Positions 7,929 through 17,500 of a stretch of DNA of 17,500 bases are shown piece by piece. The position numbers and the translations under genes were made by a program. The notes under the pieces are model-generated. The model saw nothing but the letters and a program-made list of their open reading frames with translations. It did no database searches and had not been told where the DNA came from. Every line of letters starts with the position of its first letter. The stretch's first letter is position 1. The stretch covers positions 30,700,325-30,717,824 of the forward strand of contig CM060320.1 of the NCBI GenBank assembly GCA_030674155.1. Reading direction: 5' to 3'. This DNA comes from Stramonita haemastoma. Lineage: Eukaryota; Mollusca; Gastropoda; Neogastropoda; Muricidae.

Positions 7929-8368
7929 CAGCACGACCAGGCAGCCAGTCGCCTACAGATGTGTGTAGTGTAGATCCTATGTCGGTGACAGTGCCGCCTT
8001 GTGACTTGAACCTTGAAAACGAAAGTGACGATCCCGACACTGACAACGATGTTGAAAATGACAACGGCTTCTTCACAGCAAACACAATACCATCTGTGAC
8101 ACTGACAAAGGAGGACTCTACTGTAAACGTGACCGAGGACGAACAATGGAAAAATACAGTGGACAATGCACCTTCAAACAATGACTCAAGAATTGACAGC
8201 ACTTTATCCACTGACGACATGAGGGCAATCATGGAAGCATTTCAAGAAGGAGCCAACAAGTTGAGTCGCAGCTTGTGGTCACAGATAAAAGACATTGGCG
8301 AGGATAGACAGCTCTCCAACACACCCGGTGACCAGTCAACGCGAGGAATGGTACAGCCACATCGATAG
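7926..8368 (+). CDS. Acidic protein C-terminus of unknown function (element B)
   Basis: Open frame of about 147 codons after the (CT)n, ending in TAG at 8366-8368. The frame stays open through the microsatellite upstream, but that part is Ser-Leu repeat and is not counted. An internal ATG is at 7979. Composition is strongly Asp/Glu/Asn/Ser/Thr (LENESDDPDTDNDVENDNG), then a possible amphipathic segment MRAIMEAFQEGANKLSRSLW near the end. I recognise no domain. GC content is higher than its surroundings and in-frame stops are absent, so it looks like real coding sequence, probably truncated at its 5' end. Ka/Ks against other copies would decide. Confidence 0.5.
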
Positions 8369-8603
8369 TGACATTTTGTGACAATTCCTGTTGGATACCT
8401 ACGGCTGTGGAAATAGCGAGTAATACCAGCTCAAGCATTTTGTGTAACTGCATAAACTATACATTCCCGTGTTTCGGTTTCCATTCGCGAAGATAACTAT
8501 TTGTACAATGTTCCATTTTGTTTGTGTACTTTTCGATTTCGGTCCCTACCCCCAAACTCCTATTGTAAATGGGTTGTAATAACCTCACACAATAAACCTT
8601 TTT
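8369..8603 (+). terminator. Element B 3' UTR with hairpin and AATAAA
   Basis: 235 bases of non-coding sequence after the ORF stop, containing the GGTT/AACC hairpin and AATAAA 8 bases before the hexamer tail. Confidence 0.6.
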
Positions 8604-8780
<177 letters not shown>

Positions 8781-9320
8781 CAAACAACCAGAGGCATGTT
8801 CCTCAGCATGCTAAAACTTTCTAACCATTGCTTGCTTGCACACTAAAACTGCTTTGAAACCAAGGACATAAAACCAGCATGGTAACAAGACTGTTGCAAC
8901 CCTTTCCTGGCCATAGCTACCAGCTATGACCATTTTACAGCAGAAGGGGAAAAAAGACATCCTTTAAACTGAACAGGTGAGTCATCCTACCTTGGTGACT
9001 GTGCTCACTCTGTTCTTGTTACTGGACGGGCAAGGTGTATTGATGATGCTACTGCTTTCATGTTGCTCTGTCATTTCTGGCAGCTCTTCAGTTTCAACAG
9101 AAATTTCACGGAAAGTACACTACGTCTGTCTCTTAAGTTTTGTCTGTGTAAGCCTATGCTGATCATTTGTCTGGTTTTTTTTTCTTTCTCTCTCTATATG
9201 TATGTGTGTCTGGGGATGGGTTGGCTTGGTGGTTTGGGCGTCAGATATGTACACTCTTGGAAAAAACTGAGGGCATGGATTCTCATCCTCACTGATCTAT
9301 TCTCTGATGAGAAGATTCCC
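8781..9320 (+). repeat. MAR copy 2, longest version
   Basis: Starts CAAACAACCAGAGGCATG right after (CT)n. It carries a GCATG/CATGC hairpin at the 5' end, the TGAGTCA core at 8978-8984, and the TGTGCTCACTCTGTTCTTGTTACTGG block. Unlike copy 1 it continues past the CTACGTCTGTCTCTTAA junction, with only a short CT patch, into GTCTGGGGATGGGTTGGCTTGGTGG (9209-9233). That 3' part is matched in copy 3 after its (GT)n, so the (GT)n is internal to the repeat. Confidence 0.85.
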
Positions 9321-9580
9321 TTCTTCTAGGTGTGTAAAAGAACCAGAGATGTATTTGTAAAACCCCACATATCTAAATTTCCTAAAGAAGGAACTGTATG
9401 TGAGGCTCCACCACGAAATGAGTCCCTTAGCACCTCACCCATTTTTGGCTAGGAGACAGGTTATGTTGGTGGGGGTCAGGTTCTTGATTTTGATATTTTG
9501 ATTGATTATAAAACTATAGGCATTATTCTACCTTGTAATGAAATATCAAGACATAATTTCGTTTCCTTTTACCTTTAAAC
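9321..9580. other. Unannotated sequence, no gene seen
   Basis: 260 bases between MAR copy 2 and the next microsatellite. No ORF or repeat signature. It may include a degraded distal part of the MAR. Confidence 0.4.
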
Positions 9581-9583
9581 TCC

Positions 9584-9680
<97 letters not shown>

Positions 9681-9699
9681 CTCCCTCCCTCCCTCCCTG

Positions 9700-9779
<80 letters not shown>
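9581..9779. repeat. Compound microsatellite (CT)n-(CCCT)n-(CA)n
   Basis: CT to 9675 with one TT interruption, CCCT tetramers at 9681-9698, then about 40 CA units to 9779. MAR copy 3 begins at its edge. Confidence 0.97.
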
Positions 9780-9781
<2 letters not shown>

Positions 9782-10127
9782 CTCAAACAACGAACGGCAT
9801 GTTTCTCAGCATGCTAAAACTTTTTAACCATTTCCTGCGCAGGAAAACTCCTGTTAAACCAAGACGATAAAAGCAGTATAAGCACAAGACTAGCAATCCC
9901 TTTCCAGCCATAGATACCAGCGTTACGAACATTTTACAGCAGAAAAAAAGATTCCTGAAAGTGAACAGGTGAGTCATCTACATTGGTGTCTGTGCTCACT
10001 ATGTTCTTGTTACTGGCAGGGCAAGGTGTAGTGATAATACTGCTGCTTTTCGGCTGCTCTGTGGTCTCAGACAACTCTTCAGTTTGACCGTGAAGTTCTC
10101 TAATAGTAGTGCGTCTGTCTCTTAAAG

Positions 10128-10196
<69 letters not shown>

Positions 10197-10223
10197 TGTG
10201 TGTGTGTGTGTGTGTATGTCTGT

Positions 10224-10257
<34 letters not shown>

Positions 10258-10400
10258 ACCTATGTGAATCACTTTTTTTTGAGTCTTTATCTGCATGCAT
10301 GTCTGTTTGGGGATGGATGGGATAACTTGGTGGCTTAAATATCGGAATCATGGTGTAATCGTAGCTGCAGGAAGAGATATCAATCTTGCTGAGGTAGTTC
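9780..10400 (+). repeat. MAR copy 3 with an internal (GT)n
   Basis: TCAAACAACGAACGGCATG start, CAGCATGCTAAAACTTT, CCATAGATACCAGCG, TTTTACAGCAGAAAA, TGAGTCA at 9970-9976, TGTGCTCACTATGTTCTTGT block and TCTTCAGTTTGACCGTGAAG, then (GT)n at 10130-10257, then the GTCTGTTTGGGGATGGATGG / TTGGTGGCTTAA 3' part that aligns to 9209-9235. The start lies exactly 1,000 bases after that of copy 2, in the same orientation. The 3' limit is uncertain. Confidence 0.83.
10130..10257. repeat. (GT)n microsatellite inside MAR copy 3
   Basis: About 60 GT units with a GG, two TATG/CTG and one TT interruptions. Alternating purine-pyrimidine, so capable of Z-DNA. It occupies the same place in the repeat as the (GT)n that follows copy 1. 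Confidence 0.97.
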
Positions 10401-10689
10401 TCTTTTTATAAGTAATCCTTATGTAGATCCCAAGATTAAACAGCAGTGAAATAATTATTATAGAAACGACCGTTTTAACCCACTATTAAGATATCTGTTT
10501 TTCGATGTATCTGATGATGTTTAATCATGACATGATTTTTAAAGATGGTGTTCATCTATTATCATTCTTCCTGAAGAAAGAAGGGTTTTAACATCTGCAC
10601 AAGATGTTCTGCACGCATTTGTACATGACACCTTGGTTTATACTTTCATTTGAAGGACATTCAAAGGAATAAAGTTGGCGTTAATGTCT

Positions 10690-10803
10690 AATTCCAAAAG
10701 AAGAATTTACATGAATGGGAGTCTCAGTGGTGGCTCAAACCAGTGCTGTAAAATCGCTGGCTAGCTCAACACTCTAACCCTTCAGCTATCTCCGTCAGTT
10801 CCT
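10690..10803 (-). mobile_element. tRNA-derived SINE head (truncated)
   Basis: On the minus strand, TAGCTGAAGGG (10778-10788) fits the pol III A-box TRGYNNARNNG at every defined position, and GGTTTGAGCCA (10731-10741) matches the B-box at 9 of 11. The spacing of 47 bases is tRNA-like. The start GGAGATAGCTGAAGGGTTAG resembles a Ser/Leu-type tRNA head. The anticodon arm does not fold well, so it is not a tRNA gene. The 3' limit is not visible. Confidence 0.6.
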
Positions 10804-11558
10804 TGCTAATTTGTTTAAAGATATAATTATTTCACTTTCCTGTGTTAAGGAAATGAATTGAATTAGATTATGGAGATACATTTCTGACCTCCATCTAATG
10901 TAAATGTACTTCGGAAGAGATTGTATTGTGGGGACGCACACGAAAAAAACATCTCGCATGTTAAAGATTTATTCACTTTTTGAAGGAGAGCAGGTCAACT
11001 ATGACCGATGGTTTTGATTATATCAATATATCCAACATGCACCATGCATCATGGAGAAAGATGGCCTTTGTCAGATTCAGCTTGCATTTGGCACGCTACT
11101 TGAAAAATTCAGGGCCCTGCTCTGAAGAAAGAGATTAGGACAAGGAATTATCCTGTAGTTAAGCCTATCTCCCTATCTGCTCCTTGATTCCTCTGTGACT
11201 GTGTGCTAATTGTGTGTTCTTTATTTATTCTTTTATTTCGACGATAATGGAATAAGCACTCATGATTTTTGTTCTTCTTTTTTTTACATCTAGTCCCCAT
11301 GTGTTTCCAATTTTGTAGATTCGGTCATATTTTCCCACATGAATATATTGCATATTGGCCCACTCAATCTAAAAACGGAAAAAAGTTAGCACAGGATGCT
11401 CTGCAGATGTTTGCAGAAATGGCTTAATTAGAGAAAGCAAATGGCAGATAAGCAGATATGATTTTAATTCATATGATTTCTTGTCCTAAAGAAAGAAAAA
11501 AAAATCACTTGAAAGAAAAACAGAAACCAACCAGCCAGCCAACAAATCTATCAACAGC

Positions 11559-11645
11559 CAAACAGCCATCCAGTTTACCAAGAAGCCCAGCAACCAACAA
11601 AATGTGTTGACTGTTGTGCTTCTTAGTAAGCTGGATGGTTGTTTG
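11559..11645. repeat. Imperfect palindrome / long hairpin (41-nt arms)
   Basis: Arms 11559-11599 and 11605-11645 with a 5-nt loop. Pairing position by position gives 34 Watson-Crick pairs, 3 G-T pairs and 4 mismatches (79/25, 87/17, 93/11, 94/10 in the last digits of 115xx/116xx). Not a microsatellite. Candidates are a decaying foldback element or a hairpin RNA precursor. Confidence 0.9.
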
Positions 11646-11831
11646 ATTTAATCAAGTAACAACAACTTACAACTAGCGAACCAAACACAGAAACATGCCA
11701 GGAAACCTGCAAAACAAACAACAAAAAGAAGGAACAATCAACTAATTTTTAAAAAAAAAAGATACCAAACCTTGTCTGTAAAATAGTATCGAACATTTCA
11801 GTGAGAAAGATAGAGAGGATGAGGGAGAATA

Positions 11832-11832
11832 T

Positions 11833-11897
<65 letters not shown>

Positions 11898-11928
11898 CAG
11901 AGACAGAGACAGAGACAGAGACAGAGAC

Positions 11929-11965
<37 letters not shown>
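11832..11965. repeat. (GA)n-(GACAGA)n-(GACA)n microsatellite
   Basis: GA to about 11898, six GACAGA-type units (11895-11932), then GACA tetramers to 11965. The tetramer arises stepwise from the dinucleotide. It precedes MAR copy 4. Confidence 0.96.
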
Positions 11966-11968
<3 letters not shown>

Positions 11969-11984
11969 GAACGTACAGGGAAAA

Positions 11985-12130
11985 TCTGTTGAAATTGAAC
12001 AGATGAGTCATCTATGTTCGTGTCCTTACTGAATTATTCCTAGTTACCGGTGTCGCTGAAACAAAGTGTATTGATGCTGCTGCTGCTGATGCTGCTCTTG
12101 TGTTCTTCACTCGTTCACTCTGACAGCCTT
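11985..12130 (+). repeat. MAR copy 4, core only
   Basis: Matches the middle of the MAR: TGAACAGATGAGTCATCTA (TGAGTCA at 12004-12010), GTGTCCTTACTGAATTATTC, CAAAGTGTATTGATGCTGCTGCTG. It has several indels and lacks both ends. The splice-donor-like GTGAGT of other copies is changed to ATGAGT, but TGAGTCAT is kept. Confidence 0.7.
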
Positions 12131-12189
12131 CAAATGAAAAAAAAAAGAAGAGCCAGGATTTGATTTTTTTTTTCTTTTTATCAGGGTGG

Positions 12190-12315
12190 TTAATCTATGT
12201 ATGTCTCTGTCTCTGCCTGCCTTTCTGTCTCTATCATTCTCTGTCTCTATGGCAGGCTGATTGGCTGTCTGCCTCTATCTGTGTCTCTCTCTGTCCCTGT
12301 CTCGCTGTCCCTGTT
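12190..12315. repeat. Degenerate CT/CTGT-rich tract
   Basis: Mixed CTGTCT, CTCTGT and CTGCCT words, an impure pyrimidine microsatellite on the plus strand, ending where element C's non-repetitive 3' part begins. Confidence 0.75.
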
Positions 12316-12720
12316 TTAGTTTAAAAAAAAACAACAACCCCTTTTATCCAAATGTATGATTTATATTACATGTACAATTTTTGATAGATAGTGGTAGATT
12401 GATGTTTTCGGTTGTTTATTTCATTTTGTTATCTTGTTTGCTCCTTATCTACTAACGCTTTTCTTTTTTTCCATAATCAAATTTTTTTATTGTTACTTCT
12501 GATTTTTGTCTTCTGAAATAGTGCATTTTATTACCTTATCATATATAGTGTCCTTTATTCTTGTGTGTTGTTTGGTACTGCGTAAAGTCTTATTGTTTAG
12601 TATATTTTCAACTTGATGTATCCCTGAAAAGGGCGGGGACTGGATGTAAAAAAGCACACGAGTGCTTATCTATTATCCTCGAATAAAAGACTTTGCCTTG
12701 CCTTGCCTTGCCTTGCCTTG
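12316..12720 (+). mobile_element. Element C: retroelement 3' end with (TTGCC)5 tail
   Basis: About 400 bases of T-rich 3' UTR-like sequence with two hairpins near its end, CCCT-GAAA-AGGG (12622-12633) and AGCAC-ACGA-GTGCT (12653-12666), then AATAAA (12682-12687), then TTGCC x5 (12693-12720). Same orientation and layout as elements A and B, with different sequence. No coding part remains, so it is 5'-truncated or a non-autonomous element. The left edge is uncertain. Confidence 0.68.
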
Positions 12721-12776
12721 TTTTTGTCTGTTTGTCTGTTAGTCTGTTAGTCTGTTTGTTTGTCTGTTTGTCTGTT

Positions 12777-12807
<31 letters not shown>

Positions 12808-12928
12808 ATGCATGTATGTATGTATGTATGTATGTATGTATGTATGTATGTATGTATGTATGTATGTATGTATGTATGTATGTATGTATGTATGTATGTA
12901 TGTATGTATGTATGCATGTATGTATGTA
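12721..12928. repeat. (TTTGTCTG)n-(TCTG)n-(TATG)n microsatellite
   Basis: TTTGTCTG octamers with TTAG variants at 12724-12786, TCTG tetramers to 12806, then about 30 TATG/ATGT tetramers to 12928 with CATG variants at both ends. It directly continues the tail of element C. Confidence 0.95.
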
Positions 12929-12934
12929 ACTCCC

Positions 12935-13442
<508 letters not shown>

Positions 13443-13812
13443 ATTCACTATTTCTCTTTTCCAAAACAAGGGAATTGGTTATCTAGCAATGTAGAGACTG
13501 AGAGCAGGACAAAGAGAGAGAGAAAAAAAAAAATCGTAATCTTACTCATTGTTTTGCACAGGTGTGCGATGTAACAGTTATTCCATCGGTTTTGTCATAT
13601 TTAAGCTAAAATAATCGTTATCAATTATCCACCGCCGCTTAATCAAGCTTTGCTATATTGTTTGCTTTTGTTTGTTAATTGATAGTAGTGTTTCATGGTA
13701 AAATGGAACTATATCACTCAGTGTTTCCCCATTTTTCTTTCTACTCAAGCTTTTGACAAAAAAGGAGTTAAAACCATATTTTAGGTTCTAAAACTTATGC
13801 TTGATATTGTAG
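13443..13812. other. Unannotated sequence, no gene seen
   Basis: About 370 bases of AT-rich DNA with no ORF, transposon motif or structural repeat that I can support. Confidence 0.45.
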
Positions 13813-13890
13813 TTTACATACGCAGACAGAGAAACATAGAGACACAATGACACAGACACACAGACACACACACTAGCACATACACACAAC

Positions 13891-13960
<70 letters not shown>

Positions 13961-13973
13961 ACACACACACACA

Positions 13974-14060
<87 letters not shown>

Positions 14061-14071
14061 ACATATACACA
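13813..14071. repeat. (CA)n microsatellite
   Basis: GACA/CACA lead, then about 90 CA units with TAC and GTAC interruptions. Alternating purine-pyrimidine and Z-DNA-prone. Separated by 50 unique bases from the next (CA)n. Confidence 0.97.
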
Positions 14072-14120
14072 GTTTTCTTCCCAATATTTGTTACACTGAC
14101 TGAGAGTCTGGCTGACAGAA

Positions 14121-14122
<2 letters not shown>

Positions 14123-14202
<80 letters not shown>
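14123..14202. repeat. Pure (CA)n microsatellite
   Basis: About 40 uninterrupted CA units, ending at CGTACC. Confidence 0.97.
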
Positions 14203-14204
<2 letters not shown>

Positions 14205-14744
14205 ACCTACTAGCAGGCAAACAAGTAGAGTAGCACTAGCACGGCTACTGAAGAAACATACCTCCAAAACTAGATAGGCTAGTAGGTAATCAATCATATA
14301 CATGAAGAAATAGATAGATACAAAAATGATACTTACACGGTCAAAAACAAGAACATCTAAACTACCACAGTGTCTTGTGCACTCATCTCCCACCCACGCA
14401 CCCCCACCCCCATCCCATTTTATAAAGCAGTCTGGGATTTCCTTAACACACATTCGAAGACACATCATTTGTATTCGCTTGCGAAACAGACACTAATGCC
14501 TACGCCTTCTTGCTAAGTGGCAGTGGTCTCTTTTAGCACAGGAGTGAAACATAACTGGTGAAGTGTGCTACTTTTGGCATGCACAGGATCTTGGAACAGT
14601 TTTTGCCCGATGTGCCTTTTTTTTTGGGCTGATGTTACGTAGGCTTTTGTTGTTTTGTTAGGTCACAGATAGTTATAAACGTCAATTCCTTTTTGTGTTG
14701 TATCACAGTGGGTCCATAAGTATATAATCTTCACTTTAAATTTA
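14203..14744. other. Unannotated sequence, no gene seen
   Basis: About 540 bases with no supported gene. The right end may belong to the 3' tail of the minus-strand SINE that follows. Confidence 0.4.
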
Positions 14745-14955
14745 ATGTCATAGGTTGGTTTTCATGTTGTTATCTGTAACACACGGGATCTCACTTTATC
14801 GTCTCATCCGAAAGACTAGCACTCAAACCACCACTTATGATCTAATGGATAGGGGGCAAAATTTGGACACATAAGGGGATCAAACCACGGAACACTTCCG
14901 ACCCAGAACTTTTGCTTTCTGAGCAGGTGCGATACCGCTAAACCACCGATCCACT
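14745..14955 (-). mobile_element. tRNA-derived SINE with conserved central domain
   Basis: Read on the minus strand: GGTGGTTTAGCGGTATCGC with a perfect A-box (TGGTTTAGCGG, 14935-14945), B-box GGTTTGATCCC one change from consensus (14876-14886), 59 bases between them, then about 65 bases later CTTTCGGATGAGACGATAAA followed by GATCCCGTGT. The CGGATGAGACG...CCCGTGT word is one I associate with the shared central domains of metazoan SINE superfamilies in marine invertebrates. I will not name the domain without a search. The 3' limit is uncertain and may reach about 14700. Confidence 0.72.
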
Positions 14956-15248
14956 AACCATTGCAGCTATGTTCTGAACTATCATGAAGAGAATTTCGGG
15001 CTTTGATCTTTTTTCCAGTACCATAAATCACAAGCATTCAAAGCCATAGACAGTTCTATATTTACTTGTGGTCTAAAACAGTGTCAGTACTGATGGCCTT
15101 GGAGCTATTTGTAATTCGCATTCCATCCCCCGAAGGGACTTGTTAAAGTGACTGAGTAGGTGGACTAGCTCTTTGCTCTTGTCCAAAAAGGAGACTACAC
15201 ATATTGAAAAAAAAGAAGAAAGAATAGGTGGATAGGGGGATGGAAGAA
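14956..15248. other. Unannotated sequence, no gene seen
   Basis: About 290 bases of non-coding sequence between the SINE and a purine microsatellite. No ORF or repeat signature. Confidence 0.4.
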
Positions 15249-15252
15249 GGCA

Positions 15253-15320
<68 letters not shown>

Positions 15321-15420
15321 CACAGACACACAGACACACAGACACACAGACACACAGACACACAGATAGACACATAGACACACATACAAACAAAACATAA
15401 ACAGACAGACGGACGAACAG
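15249..15420. repeat. (GA)n-(GACA)n-(CACAGA)n microsatellite
   Basis: GA with GACAGA units, GACA tetramers, then ACACAGAC hexamers/octamers to about 15380 and a degraded tail to 15420. The progression of unit size resembles 11832-11965. Confidence 0.93.
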
Positions 15421-15935
15421 AAACAGTCAGATCGGCAGAAACAGACATAGATGGTGAACCATAGACATTGAAAGCTGAAAGAGTTCTTTAAAACTTGTTC
15501 GTTTCAGTTTCTTTTTTGTTTGGTTGGTTTTTGAATTAATTTTCTTTTGGGTGGGTTTTGTATTTTTTCTGGTAAGAACTGAATCATACGGAAAAAAAAC
15601 AACCGATATGCATGCAGACTTTGTAATTGCTACTGACGACAATAACACCAACGATCTGTCTGTATTATTTCAGTCTGGATATATACAGGACACGATCAGA
15701 AAATCATGTACCTACGTACACCCACATGAAGCCAGGCCTCATCGGGAAACATGCATGAACTGACAGGTTGCCTGACAAGTAGGTGTGTCTGCTTAGTTTG
15801 CCACTGATGATCCGCCTGGGATCTAAATAGCATAATATATCCTTTAGATGTACGCTTCAAACAGTGGATGGTTTCAGCCGTTGTTGGTTTTAAATGAATG
15901 TATGCATGAATACATATAATTATTCCCAATGCAGA
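15421..15935. other. Unannotated sequence, no gene seen
   Basis: About 515 bases. A 79-codon plus-strand frame at 15524-15763 has no recognisable feature and is not supported as a gene. Confidence 0.4.
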
Positions 15936-16064
15936 CATACATGCATGCATACATGCATGCATGCATACATGCATACATGCATACATACATACATACATAC
16001 ATACATACATACATACATACATACATACATACATACATACATACATACATGCATACATACATAT
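15936..16064. repeat. (CATG/CATA)n microsatellite
   Basis: CATGCATG and ACATGCAT units at 15945-15985, then about 20 CATA tetramers to 16064. Contains many ATGCAT palindromes. Confidence 0.96.
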
Positions 16065-16483
16065 AGCTTTACACACACATAGACACAGATACACTAACAT
16101 ACATGCAGCCAGACAGACAGACACGCGCACGTAGACATATGCCTGGTTATAAACATGACGTAATCAAGTATGCAACCAAAACCCCATGTGTTTCTACACA
16201 AAGAGAACATATCCATCATAGACTATAATCTGGTACGTACACTGAATACCAGTCATAAAATGCTTATCTCTGTATATTTTAGTAGAGGAGTGGGGGAGGG
16301 GTGATATTTGATCTTCATACTACTCACCACCATTCCAATGTCACTAAAGAATGGCATAACAATGAACAAAACCATAACGTGGCCAGTAAATTTACATACA
16401 CATTATTAAATATTTTGCAGGGTACCAAAATGACTCCTGGTTGAAATTTCATCAGAGCGGGGACACCTTTACCGTCCTACACC
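16065..16483. other. Unannotated sequence, no gene seen
   Basis: About 420 bases of ordinary non-coding sequence. I find no coding or structural signature. Confidence 0.4.
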
Positions 16484-16508
16484 TAGCCAGCCAGCCAGCC
16501 AGCCAGCC
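16484..16508. repeat. (AGCC)6 microsatellite
   Basis: Six AGCC units. CCAGCCAGCC also occurs once at 11531-11540. Confidence 0.9.
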
Positions 16509-16831
16509 TCCATCAATATAATAGCGTGCTCAAACGGCCTGCTGTGAAACTCCCTACCCAAGCTGTTGTCTGGGAAGCCAGGTTATTGGCGATCTGTCAC
16601 ACGTATTGCTTGTCTGTTTACACACTCCTCTGTGAGCTGCTCATGTTGGCAGCACGTAGCTGGTTACTTTCATTTCTCTAATAGTGTTTGTGGAATGCAA
16701 AGGCAAATGCAAAATATGACGTTTCATGACCTACGCAAAAAACAGTATTTACGTTCTTACTGTGGGTGCAAGTACTAAAGTTCTTTTGTGTACATGCATA
16801 ATTATTTTAATTAATTAATAGCCGTCAACTA
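16509..16831. other. Unannotated sequence, no gene seen
   Basis: About 320 bases. A 70-codon plus-strand frame (16566-16778) shows no family feature and is not called. Confidence 0.4.
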
Positions 16832-16948
16832 TCAAATTTCTCCATCCCCGATGTTGATATCAGAAGCTTCCCGTATTGCCACCACGGTTCGCCATCTTTC
16901 TCTGTGTCTGCTGATTTCTACGATCTCCTGTAGCTCTCCCAGACCATT
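16832..16948 (-). pseudogene. Possible C-terminal scrap of another LINE ORF2
   Basis: Minus-strand codons end in LGELQEIVEISRHRERWRTV followed by a short tail with GDG before TGA/TAG. The pattern of an acidic helix, R-x-x-W-R-x-V-V and a terminal Gly-rich end is common at the extreme C-terminus of LINE ORF2 proteins. Nothing LINE-like is seen further upstream, which would fit a severely 5'-truncated insertion. Weak evidence only. Confidence 0.3.
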
Positions 16949-17500
16949 AACCTTGGTTATGTTGGCACTGTAGAATATTATATTCTTTGTTTTCGTTGAA
17001 CGCTCAGACAAGAAGTATTGTTGTCTGGTATATGAGCAATAATGCGTTGTGCTGCCTTTAAGCACCTGACATATTATCAGGCCTTGTGCATCCAAATTCG
17101 GCGAAAATATATGATGTTGTAGGAGTGGAAAGTTAATGGGCATAAAAAGACTGTCTTGCATTTATGAAATATTTGTTAGGTTACTGAGAAAGGACTCAGT
17201 TGCCAACTATACAAATTGTCCATAACTTGTGTCTTTTTTGCTCTAAATGTACGTGTGATCTTACAGATTATCGCAATGCCTTCAATGCGCTGTAGCTAAA
17301 ACGTCCTGCTTTTGTACTCTTTATTATTACTTCATGAGACTTATACTTATTTACAGAGTAATATAAACGACCATATAACCCCCACCCACCCCTTACACAC
17401 AACACTTCTTTTTTTTTTTAACCAATATTTCTTTACATACAGCTGTGTGCTGCGGACATAAGGAGCCAAACAAACAAATCCAGGAGAAGAAGAGAAGAGA
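16949..17500. other. Unannotated sequence, no gene seen
   Basis: About 550 bases of AT-rich sequence to the window end, ending in a purine-rich AAGAAGAGAAGAGA that may open another microsatellite. Confidence 0.4.

Larger units (their letters stand above)
10401..11831. other. Mostly unannotated sequence with a SINE head and a large hairpin
   Basis: About 1.4 kb of AT-rich non-coding DNA without family-like ORFs. Two structures stand out and are annotated separately: a tRNA-like SINE head (minus strand, near 10690-10803) and an imperfect palindrome (11559-11645). The rest, including 10810-11550, holds nothing I can name. Confidence 0.45.

Noticed and set aside
9222..9310. tRNA-like A/B boxes in the 3' part of MAR copy 2
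   Set aside because: TGGCTTGGTGG has a mismatch at the key A position and the supposed B-box (GATTCTCATCC) is poor. Copy 3 lacks both, so I do not call the MAR tRNA-derived.
11559..11645. Calling the hairpin a microRNA gene
   Set aside because: Wobble pairs are equally frequent for either strand and nothing shows Dicer-type processing, so only a hairpin is annotated.
15524..15763. 79-codon plus-strand frame
   Set aside because: No homology features or conserved motif, and its length is expected by chance. The 70-codon frame at 16566-16778 was rejected for the same reasons.

Overview
The window is eukaryotic repeat-rich DNA, most likely from a lophotrochozoan and probably a mollusc. The evidence is an APE-type LINE whose ORF1 carries a 2A-like motif (known from sea urchin, amphioxus, cnidarian and mollusc LINEs), tRNA-derived SINE pieces, very long (CT)n, (GT)n, (CA)n and (ATGT)n tracts, and low-GC filler with no host exon I can recognise. 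The species assignment is inference. There are no bacterial genes, operons, rRNA genes or complete tRNAs.

Layout. 1-2390: unremarkable sequence, two large microsatellite blocks, and two tandem copies of an interspersed repeat I call the MAR (microsatellite-associated repeat). 2391-7885: a near full-length non-LTR retrotransposon (element A) with a short 5' leader, ORF1 (2A-like motif, coiled coil, RRM-like and C-terminal domains), an in-phase linker after one amber codon, and ORF2 (acidic tract, APE endonuclease, reverse transcriptase, C-terminal CX2C-H-C motif). ORF2 is broken by four single-base frameshifts. The element ends with a hairpin, AATAAA and a (TTTCAA)n tail. 7926-8633: a second 3' end (element B) with an unrecognised acidic ORF, hairpin, AATAAA and (GTCATT)5 tail. 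8781-12130: three more MAR copies in the same orientation, a SINE head, and a 41-nt-arm hairpin at 11559-11645. 12316-12720: a third retroelement 3' end (element C) with hairpins, AATAAA and (TTGCC)5 tail, running into a 700-bp composite microsatellite. 13443-17500: more microsatellites, a second SINE on the minus strand, a possible LINE C-terminal scrap, and otherwise featureless sequence.

How the parts relate. Elements A and B each lie between (CT)n tracts, and element C lies next to CT/CTGT tracts. Their sense strand is always the pyrimidine strand, and all share hairpin - AATAAA - short gap - tandem tail. The MAR copies also start or end at microsatellites. The window therefore looks like a place where dinucleotide arrays act as landing sites for retroelements, or where retroelement tails seed the arrays. 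In element A, ORF1 would supply the RNA-binding chaperone and ORF2 the nicking and reverse transcription. The 2A-like motif would split an N-terminal leader from ORF1p.
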